Shown here piece by piece: positions 1-11,000 of a DNA stretch of 64,000 nucleotides. A program made the position numbers and the translations under genes. How positions within the stretch are numbered: position 1 is the stretch's first letter; every line of letters starts with the position of its first letter. Location: assembly GCA_036898215.1 (NCBI GenBank), contig CM072548.1, positions 16,379,730-16,443,729 of the forward strand, given 5' to 3'. The notes under the pieces are model-generated. The model saw only the letters and a list, made by a program, of their open reading frames with translations. It was not told the DNA's origin and made no database searches. Source of the DNA: Platycarya strobilacea (Eukaryota > Streptophyta > Magnoliopsida > Fagales > Juglandaceae).

Positions 1-5
1 AGTTG

Positions 6-1895
6 TTTTTTTTTTTTTTTTGATAAGTAATAAGAGATTTTATTTCCAAAAGAAACAGGCATAAGCCCAAGTACAACAAAGGAAATACCTACATCTTTCA
101 AAATATAAAAAGAAAACTAAAAACATAAAATTAAAACAGATTTAGAATGTTATCTTCCCATACAAAAGCTTTTGCCCAGCTACTCAAAGCGCTGAAGAAA
201 AAGTCCCTAAGGTCCCAAAGAGCATTCTGTCTTTTTATTTTTGATGAGTAAGAGATAAATTTTTTTAATGAGAATGCAAGAGGTATAGCCCATGTAGTCA
301 GGGAGTATACAAAAGAATACCTAATAACATTCTATGAGCATTCTTTGTCTTTAAAGCATCTCCCGTTCCTTTCATGCCAAATGCACAATATAAGACAAGG
401 AGAAATCATCTTCCAAATGCTCACCCCATTACTGCAGCCCTTCAAACTCTTCCGCCCAGCCATTGAATCCACCACCTCTTTGGGCATTACCCAGAGTTTA
501 CCCATCCATTTCAATACCTCATCCCACAAGAACCTTTTCACTTCATAGTGAAGAAAGAGATGATTAATTAATCTTCCATCCCTCTTACACATGACGCACC
601 AATCAACAATATACATACCTCTCCTTCTAAGCTTATCAGTTGTCAACACTTTACCCAAAGATACCACCCAACAGAAAAAAGCTACCTTAGATGGAACTTT
701 CACTTTCCAAATATTTTTCCAGGGAAAGACAGCTTCTATAACTAGTCAAAATTCTGTAATAAGATGGGACTGAGAATTTAGAATTTCCAGCAGGAGTCCA
801 CAGCATACTGTTCTCTCTACCAAGCTGTTGCTTTGAACTGTAAAGTCTTTTCAGCAATGCTCTAACTTCAATTACTTCCCAATCATCAACATCCCTAATA
901 AACATAACATTCCATACGATATTATTATCAATACTGCAGTAAGACTCATCTACAACAACATTTTGGTCCCTTGCAATTCTGAAAAGGGCAGGAAATTCCA
1001 GCTTCCAAGCATTATCCCTTGCAATTCTCTTTTCAACCCTTGCAGCCAGTAGAAAAAGAGAAAGGAAATAAGTGGGAAGATTAGACAAAGTACTTTTTAT
1101 AAGTGTTAATCTACCCCCCTTGGACAAGTAGATCATTTTCCCACCAGCTAGCCTCCTTTCTATTTTTTCAATCACACCATCCCAAATATTAACAGATTTG
1201 AAAGAGGCCCCAACAGAAGTCCAAGATACCTCAATGGGAGAGAAGAAATTCTGCACCCCAGAATGTTTGCCAAAACTGAAATATTCTGAACCGACCCCAT
1301 AGGATCAATTTCAGATTTCGGTAAGTTAACTCTTAATCCCGAAAGTGCTTCAAAACACTGGAAAACAACTCTTAAAGCACATAAACTATCAGGCTTGGGC
1401 TCGTTAAAGATCAATGTATCATCAGCAAATAATAGATGAGATATTTTAAGCTATTCTAGACAGAAAATTACCATCCAATGCCTTCTCAAGCATTCTACTC
1501 AAAGTGTCCATAATCATATCAAAGAGAGGAGATTGGATCATCTTGCCTCGAACCAAGAGAGCTTCTAAAGAAACCGACCTGTTCTCCATTCAACAAAGTA
1601 GAGAATTTTGAAGTCGACACACAATGCTTCATCCACGAATGCCATTTAACACCAAAACCATATCTTCTCAACAAATAATCAAGAAAATCCCAGCATACAT
1701 GATCATAAACTTTCTCCATGTCCAATTTGATAAGTATACCAAGTCTTTCCATCTTAAATATGCTCTCCAAACATTCATTTGCAATTAAAATAGAATCTAA
1801 AATTTTTCTTCTCCTAAGCATCTTGCGCTTGTGAAATTATCCTATCCATCACCCTGCTCATACGATTGGCTAGAAGCTCAAAAATGATTTTATAG
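6..1895 (-). mobile_element. 5'-truncated LINE (non-LTR retrotransposon)
   Basis: A 16-base T run at 6-21 is the poly-A tail of an element read on the minus strand. Moving up the window, the zinc-binding C-terminal region, the connection region and then reverse transcriptase fragments appear in the expected order. Homology stops near 1895, before the endonuclease and ORF1, which is the usual 5' truncation of LINEs. A target-site duplication cannot be checked because only five bases precede the tail. The element lies upstream of the first visible TOM1-like exon, so it is probably in an intron of that gene, antisense to it. The 5' limit is approximate. Confidence 0.85.
332..1821 (-). pseudogene. 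LINE ORF2 remnant (reverse transcriptase and zf-RVT)
   Basis: Frame-shifted fragments of one LINE polyprotein. The 1821-1519 piece carries the RT palm stretch with KLDMEKVYDHVCWDF and a damaged form of the usual GLRQGDPLSP motif (LGSRQDDPIS). Just upstream of 1414 the FADD catalytic box can be read on the minus strand as LLFADDTLIF. The 1414-1172 and 1256-687 pieces cover the thumb and connection (ILGCRISSLPLRYLGL, LSKGGRLTLIKSTLSNLPTY). The 703-332 piece is the zinc-binding tail (KVPSKVAFFCWVVSLGKVLTTD and a C-x2-C...H motif). Several frameshifts and stops make it non-coding. It belongs to the same family as the LINEs at 5.8-11.1 kb and 30.6-35.8 kb. Confidence 0.85.
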
Positions 1896-2023
1896 TGGGT
1901 TTATTTTATTCAATTAGCTATAGCCGAACATTATCATTAAATTTGATAGATGGAAAACTTTCTTTTAGACTAGTGCTTCCGATGAGCAATATTCTATGTT
2001 TCTTTGGTGATTTTTTTTTATAG

Positions 2024-5000
2024 GGTTGACCTTTGCCATCAGGCAAATGATGAGGATGAGGAATACGAAGAATGCAGTTCTCAGGAAGTTTTATTGGATA
2101 AGAACTTAAACAAATCAAGCCTATCACAAATGGATGGTCATAGAAAGTGTTTTCCCCTTCGCCGTCTCCATGTTGGAAGCCACCAAAAGATTGTGATAGT
2201 GGTACGCCAAATAGGGAAAAATCTCTTGTTTAGGATTTGCATATGCTTCTTAAGATAGGCTATTGTTGTATTGTCCCTATTTTATTGTTATGTACTCATT
2301 GGAAAGAATAACTTTATTCGATTCTGTCATTAACTCCTTATTTACCAGGTTATTGTGCTAGTTTTCGTTGTTATGATGACTTGTGCTCTGATAATTCGGA
2401 TTGGGATGGGAAAAAATCCTATCGACTCTACAGTTGTGGCTCGGGTATGGACACAGTAATTAAAGTTCTGTTTTTCCGCTATGATGTCGTTATAGATCAC
2501 TTTCTTATGTTTTTTTACAGAATACCCATTCAACTTTGAATTTCTGTTCTCATTGCCATTGAACATATTTCAAAGCATCTTATTGCTTATTATGTTAAAT
2601 TGAAATCCAATATACTGCATAGATATAAAATATTCTTTCTTCTAGGCTGCTGGAAAGATTTCTAATGACCTAGTTGGGTCTCATAGCTCCTGTGTATATA
2701 TGCAGTAAATTAGTTGGGGTTACATTCTTTTGTTGATTGCTTTAGATTGATCTGAATTTGTGAAGAGGCGATATTGAAGTATGGCACAGTTGAAGGCTAA
2801 TCTCACACTTTGTTTATTAAAGCATAACTAACCTTTTGAAGATCTAGCTATTAGAATATTGAATAACTAGTCTGTTAAAATACTTCAGGCCACTTTTTAT
2901 ATTAATGACATATTCTCATCTATAGTAAAGCACTATTGTCCTGTGTTCTTGGGCTATGCCTAATTCTATTAATAAAACTTGCTTCCTGATTAGAAAAAGT
3001 AAAGAACGATTATTTGGTAATAAAACAATAGATTCCCCTTTACTGGTTTTTGGTGCTTCAAAGAAATGGTTGTTGTTCATATTTTATCTTAATCATATAT
3101 CATTAGTGTTATTAATTGCTTAAAAATATTGATGGAATTCTTTTGTTATAGTAAAAGGCTTATCATGAGTGTTCCAATTGATATTGAAGCATTCTGGCTT
3201 TTGCTTAAAAGTAACAATTAGTGAAGCCATGGTACAATGATTCTACTCATCATGCAGGTGTATGTAAACTTCTTCGCCATAGCAATACTTTTATTAGGAG
3301 GGACATTGGCATATTACGGTGAGCAACTACATTTCATTAGTCAGCTTCTCTTGCAATATCTTTATCTGACATATTGCCTGTTGTTTTCTTTGATGTAATG
3401 CCTTAGTGCTCCCATACTGTTAGTATAATGGCATCAGATCGATGATGGGATACTTCTTATTTTTCATAATTCTTTTAAGTATGTAATTTGATATCTACGC
3501 TTTTACCCTTTATTTATCTTGTATAAGTTTCATCTACTTGGGTTACACTCTTTGGCTTTCTAATGGGATCTTAGTTATGAAAATATACGTGCAACCGCAT
3601 AATGCTTATAGAATACTTTTATAATTTTAGTTTTCCACTTTTGCTGGGTATGATGCAGTCATCAGTCATGAAAGATATTGCTTTTTATAAGAGAATATTT
3701 TCAGCAGAGGAGTTTGGTCAATTCAGATGGTTGAAATGATATATTGTGAATTGATTAGTGATAATGCAAAATCATAATTTTTTTCCTTTCCCTGAAGATC
3801 AGCCGAAAGGATATTTGTTGCTACAATAAACTCAGATTATTATGGACAATTCTAAATTGACTGGATTATGATAAGATAAAATAAACACATAAAAAAAGTA
3901 CTTTTCTCTCTCCTAAATACTTTTCTCTGCGGATGCATACGTAAAAACACGACGATGGTGTTACTTTAGTGATGGAGTCCTGTTAATGCCATTTGAGTTT
4001 AGTGGTGTTTAGTGCTTTGTTCTCTTTTGTTTGACGAGTTGGATGGTAGCGATGGGGTTGTGTAGGAATGTTCTTATTGATTACAAGTCTTTCGAGTTCA
4101 AGAGGGAAAATGAAAGGTGGTGGAGAATCATGGAGAGTAGCCACCGGGTTGTGAAGTACATTGATCAAGAAGCTTTGGTGTGGTTGGCTGCTATGGTGAA
4201 GGAATGTGTAGCCTCTGGAGGTTTGTCTGAGTTCTTTAGAACGCATAGAAGAGGGAACCAGGTGCTTGTGGTGCAGAGGCAGCACAACTACCATGGCAGG
4301 TTCTTCTCCTTATTGGAGTTTGGCCATAAGAAGCGGCGTGGTTTGATTGTGGTACCAAAAGGGAGGCAGGGGGAAGGTTGGAGGAACTTTGGAGGAACTT
4401 TGGAGAAACCTTGTAGGAGCTCTCAGCCCCATCCTCTGTTTCAGGCATGAGAACACGGCAGTGGATTGGTTTTCAGGGGCAGTATTACCTTCAGTGCACT
4501 TAAAAGAACTAGTTTGCAGTATGTAAGAATTTAGTGGGTTGTTTTTCATGACTTAGTTATAAGTGACAATACGGCTAATACATTTTGATGATAACGGTTC
4601 TGTTAAAATGCAAAACTCTTCTTAATGTCATCTCTTTTTATTTTCTTTTTCTTTTTCCTCCATTGTTGCTAATGTTAACTTTTGTGCCATGAGATCAGGA
4701 TTTCTATTATGCTTAAAAATGAGCAAAGTTAAATCCGAGCAAGCTTCATCTGAAAAGTGGAAGGTATCAAATCCATTATTATTTTATTATCTTCTTTATT
4801 ACTAATTTTGTGCGGTGACATACCCAGTATTGGATATAATTCATATGGTGGCTCCCTTATAATATTACCAGTATTGTATATGCATATGGTCATTTGCCTT
4901 CTTATTTTATTTATCTAGTTTCTTCTCCTGGCAGTTTGCAGGTTTAGCTGTTGTCTCTGTGCTCTGTTTCACTTCAAGTTCTTTTGTAGCTCTTTTGACT

Positions 5001-8000
5001 GATACTCCGGTATGGACTTGAATGTTGGTCTTAAATTATCTATGTATTAAATAATTACCAAATCAGCATAATAGCTTTTTCTTAATTCATTATTTCAATT
5101 TGCTTGCAGATGTTATATCACTGGCCTCAACATCACACAAATGTTGTTTGTGCATCTCTTTTACTGCTTGTGTACTATTTTATCGGTATGTGGTTACTAT
5201 TTTCCATGTCAGGTTCTCAGTTTTCCATGCCACCCAACACTTATCTTACCTTCCTTTGGTGGAGATAAAGGGTTGAGTCCACCAACTCAGCAAGCAACAA
5301 ACTTGTACTATTGTGTAAACATAAGCCTATTACAGAACACACAAACAAGCTGTTATAAAAAGTAGCAATGGTATTTCCAGAAGCATTTCATTACAATAAT
5401 AATGTATGCAAAAGACCTTAGGCATAAGCATAACTGAAACAACATTAGAAACATAAACAGGGGTCATGTTTTACCCCTGTGGTAGGGTTGTGCATATCTG
5501 TGGTTAGCCAAGCAAAATATAAATCAATGTTTTGTCACCAAAGTGAGTGCACTCAGAATAGAGATCACTATTTTATCCCGTAGTAGGGCTAGAGGCCATT
5601 ATTATATCTAGGGCCAGAGACTACTATTATATCTTGTGATAAGGCCAGAGGCTACTATTAAATCCCATGTCAGAGCTAGAAATCAGAGGCTAGTATTATA
5701 CCTGTGGCAGTCCACTATTATAACCTGTGGCAAGGCCTGTACCAAAGTAGAATAGAATCTTATGCCTTAGGGTTTTCAGATTTAAAGCAAAAAATGAATA
5801 ATATTTTTTGATAAGTAAACAATTGTATTGATAGAATAAGCATTGCTCAAGTATACAAGGTGTTATACAATAGACAAAACCTATCTAAGTCATACATGGA
5901 TTTTATGATACAAGAAAATCATGAAGCTGAACACCATTGAAATATACAGCTATGGCCCATAGTAATAAAGTACGGAAAAAGAAAGATTGAAGCTCCTCCG
6001 GTGTTCGTTCTTTATCCTTAAAGGTTCAATCGCTGCGCTCTTGCCAAATACATCAGATATGCAATTAGGAACCATCTTCCACACTAATTTGATGGGTGGA
6101 GCGCCTTCGAGAGAGGGCCAACTAGCCAAGAACTCAACCATAGTTGCAAGCATTACCCAGTTCAAATTTACACGGTTGAAAACTTCTAGCCACAGGTGTC
6201 TAGCTATCTCATAGTGTAACAAGAGGTGATCCACAGATTCTCCAGAATTCTTACACATGCAACACCAATCTGTGATAATAACTCGACGCTTTTTAAATTA
6301 TCAGTGGTCAGGATCTTGCCAAGAGCAGCTGTCCAAGTGAAGAAAAAAGTTTTGAGAGGTGCTTTATTTTTCCAAATTTTTCTCCAAGGGAAGTGAGTAT
6401 TCTGTGAAAGTGTTAGGGCTTTATAGAAAGAGCGAACAGAGAAAGCACCCTTACCCGCAGGTATCCACCAAAGCCTATCAACATGCCTTCCATTTGGTCT
6501 CATGGAATAGATGAGGCTAAAAAAAGCCTCAAAGCTATTGACTTCCCATTCTTGGGCCTCTCTACTAAAAGTGAAATTTCACCGAACTTGGTCACCCGAA
6601 TGAATCATGAGGTCTGTCGCAAAAGTTTCTTGATCATATGTCATCCGAAAAACAGTAGGAAAAGTCTCCTTTAAAACTACCTCCCCACACCATATGTCCT
6701 TCTAAAACTTATCCTTGATCCCTCACCCAACACAAGTTTTGTATGGCGATTGAAAACCCCCCAACCTTGTTTAATGTGTTTCCACAACCCCACTCCATGC
6801 GCCCTAGATGCCTCTCTAGTACACCATCCCCCCTATAGGCCTCCATGTTTGCAGTCAATTACCATTTTTTATTAAGCTTCTGGTTCTAACTTATACCTCC
6901 ATAACCATTTATCAAATAGGGTCTGGTTGAAGGTTCTAATTTTTTTAGACCCAAGCCACCGGAAGATAACAGCCTACACATCTTATCCCACCTGATTAGA
7001 TGGAACTTGAAATCATCCCCTATCCCGCTCCATAAGAAGTCGCGATAAAGTTTTTCAATTGTTTTACCACTGCAGCAAGAATGAAAAATAAAGACAAAAT
7101 ATGTAGGTAAGTTGGAAATGATACTCTTGATCAGAGTCACCTTACCTCCTTTAAACAAATACAACCTCTTCCATCCCGCCAGTCTTCTTTATATCTTCTC
7201 AATCACTGTATCCCATATTGTTGAAGTCCGTGAAGCAACCCCCAGAGAGAACCCCACATAATTCATAGGAAGAGAAACAACCTTACACCCCATAGTGGTT
7301 GTCAAGTGGTGAGGATTGATAACATTCCCGACAGGCACTAGTTCAGATTTATCAAAATTGATTCTCAAGCCTGAAGCTGCCTCAAAGCACAAAAAGAGGG
7401 CCTTCAACACTTTGAGTTGGTTCTGATCTACCTCACAGAAAATAAGAGTGTCATTTGCAAAAAGTAAATGAGAAACAGAGATGGTGCCTCTCAAGGGGTC
7501 GTTGACAGAAAAACCCACTAAAAAACCGTTTCTGACCACAACCAATAGCATCCTACTAAGGGCCTCCATGATAATCACAAAGAGAAGTGGAGATAGAGGG
7601 TCTCCTTGTCTCAGACCTTGAGAACTATTGAAAAAACCAACTAAGCTGCCATTGATCAAAATTGAGAATTTTACTGTTGAGATGCACCATCTAATCCACT
7701 TGTATCTCTCCCCAAAGTCACATCTCTCCAACAAAAAAATAAGAAAGCCTAGCTTACATGGTCGTAAGTTTTTTCCATATCTAGTTTTCAGATGATCCAT
7801 GCTACCCTTGCCTTTAATCTGCTATCCAGGCACTCATTGGCTATAAGGACAGAATCCAAAATCTGACAACCCTTGAAGAAAGCATTTTGCGGCTGTGAAA
7901 TGATTTTACCTAGAGCCTCCCCAAGCCTGTTAGCAAGCACATTGGAGATAATTTTGTAAACTCCATTAATAAGGCTAATGGGTCTAAAGTCTTGTATCGC

Positions 8001-11000
8001 AAAAGTACCATTTTTCTTTAGAATCAATGCGATGAAGGAAGTGTTAAGGCTTTTCTCAAACTTGTCAGCCAAGAATGGTTCATGAATGATCTTCATTATA
8101 TCCTATTTCACAATCTCCTAACAAGTTTGGAAAAAGTCCATCGAAAAACCATCTGGTCTTGGTGCTTTATCACTTACCATTTTCCTTACTACCACTAAAA
8201 CTTCTACCTGCTCAAAAGGTCTCTCCAACCAAGATGCAGTCTATGGATTGATAGAGTCAAAATCAAGACCATCAGGTGTTGGCCTTCACCCCTCTTGTTC
8301 AGTGAACAATTGCTCATAGAAGTCCACCACATGGTCCCTTATCACAGGAGCCTCCGAGCAATCCACACCATTGATTTTTAGCATCTCAATGGTATGGATA
8401 TGGTGTCTCCTATGGGAGTTAGCCACCTTGTGAAAAAAATCTTGTATAACGGTCTCCTTCCTTTAGCCATAACTCTCTAGACTTCTGGCGCCAAGATATC
8501 TCCTCATAAGAAAGTACCCTCTCCAACTCTAACTTATGCTCTACTTCCTCTTAAGAATTCTCTCAAAACTTGAGCTTCTATTAAGTTTTTCTTGCATTCC
8601 CCGATGTCTCCAAAAGTTTGAGAATTCCAATGCTTTAAGTCCATCTTCAAAGCTTTTAATTTTCTTGCAAGAATAAAAGATGGTGTACCTTGAAATTGAT
8701 AAGAAAACCACAAGCTTCTTACCCTTTCTACAAAGTCATCACTCTTAAGTCACATGTTTTCAACTTTGAAATAGCAGCGCCCTCTTTGAATACCGCCGTC
8801 CCAATAGTATGTGAAAGTGATCCGAGTAAAGGCGAAGCAATCTCTTTTGGTATACCTCGGGGTAATGAGTTTCCCACTCTGGCGAGATAAGGAACCTGTC
8901 CAGCCTAGACCAAGTCTGAGTATTGGACCAAGTGAAAGAGCTCCCTATTAGTGGAAGACCCACCAAATGCAAGTAAAAAATACATGCAGAAAAATCAGCC
9001 ATAGTTGGGCTCATCCGACCATCACCAGATCTTTCGCTAGGGAACCTTATTAGGTTAAAATCTCCACCTATGCATCAAAGGAGGTCCCACCAACTTTGTA
9101 CTGCGGCAAGTTCGTCCCATACGAGACATCAATTTCTATCGACATTAGGCCCATAAACAACTATAAAAGCCCACAAGAAGTTATCCTCCACTGCTTTAAA
9201 AGAAACTGCCACTGAATACTCCCCTATAAAATCCACCTCTTTCTCTACCATCCTTTTATTCCACATCACTAAAATGCCACCCGAAGCCTTGTTTGAAGCC
9301 AAGTACACCCAACCTATAAAAGCACAACTCCAAACACTTCACACTATGTTTCTAGAAACCAACTTCAACTTTGTTTCTTGAAGGCATACTATGTCCGCCT
9401 TTCATTCCCGAAACAAATTATTAATGCGTTTATGCTTATTGGCTTCATTCAGCCCCTGCACATTCCAAGACACAATTTTTGGTTTCATAAAGACAGGATA
9501 ACTCCCTTTCATTTTATTTGGTTAAGACTTGAGCTACTATCGTTCAAGGACCAAGTAAGTCGCTTGAGCTCTCTATGTTGTTTGGACTCCAATTTCTTGG
9601 ACAGATTGTGCCCCGTATCAATGGCAGTGAGAAGAGCCGTAAACTGATCTTCATACCCCGCACACTTCATGCCAATACAATGATGATGATTCTTACACTA
9701 TTAAGTACCCAATCAGACTCACTGAAATCAAGGGATAACTCACAGTACAAGGGAAGAGGTTTATTGTTATCGAGCCCCCCTAGAGAAGATTGCCCCTTAT
9801 CTTCTCCCCTAAACAGAATGGTGCCTCTCCATTCCACCATGGTACCTTCGATGCCTACCACCTCAATGGATATTGGTGATAAGGTTTCAGGAATCGTCAT
9901 CTGGTCTCTATCATCTAGATGGAGTATTTGCTGAGGAAGCCCCTCGACCCCTACCAGCAATAACTGATCCCTCCGACAGTGCCTCAAGATGCACTACAGC
10001 CGATTAGGTCTCCTTTGCCTGGGCCGGAGTTGAAACAGAATTGCTTGTTAGCGTTTTCTGACCACACCTAGTGGTCTTCAGTGATTTCTGACCACACAGT
10101 GGTCATCGGCAATTTCTGAGCTTTGAGAGAGATCATCGGCACAAACGGAGGTGAGATTTCCCCTATCTCCTTCCCTTGCGACGCCACCGGCACTACAGCC
10201 AAAACGGGTCAACACAGATCCGAATGTAACTGAGGAACGCTTTTGGGCTCCATTTCAAGCCCATCGTGCTGAGCCCATGAGTTCTTCCTTCTCCCTTGTC
10301 TTTCCCGGGCCCAGGCCCAGGCCCAAGCCCAAGCCCAACTCGTTATCATTAGATATCTGAACGCACTGTTTAGCCAAACTAAGTTACAGTTTAAAGACTC
10401 CATCAGCTTTTCCATGTCGCCTATCACCCTCAAGATTGTTCCATTTTAAGGCCAGCAAAACTGATGTCGTCATCTCCACTCTGACCCTCGACATCAAAAA
10501 AGACACCCATTGTAGCAGGCGACCCTCGAGCACCACCCGCCTACTGCAACGCCTCTCTATATGACCTGAAAGACCGTGATGGAGGTTCCGGCCCCTGCAA
10601 CGAAAGAGGAGGCTGCCTTGGTCCCCTATTGCGCTCCTCTATTCCCCCTGAACCACAGCTTGCCGCAATCTCCATTAGAGTATCTATGAAGTTTGTCCAC
10701 CCTCTGCCGAGCCTCCCTTTTGGTATCAATATTGTGCTCTGCCGTCTTTCAGGGCCGAACTCCGAAAGGTTGAAAAATCTCCCAAATGAGTTCTGCTACG
10801 TCTGCAACACCAGAACTTTAGTCCCTCTTCTACGCGACTTGAGAAATTCGGGTGCACTCCCAGAAGCAATGCCCTTCTTAACCATGGTAGCCAACCATGC
10901 CAACGCTTCTATATCAATGCGAATGTATTTCACAAACCGAGAGCTACTCTCTGTGATCCTCCACCACTTAGCCCTCTCCCTCTTAAACTCAAAACATTTA

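Noticed and set aside
4935..4944. Alternative acceptor TTTGCAG at 4941 for the TOM1-like exon
   Set aside because: It would put GTT TAG in frame; the upstream acceptor GGCAG at 4934 keeps the frame and the family sequence.
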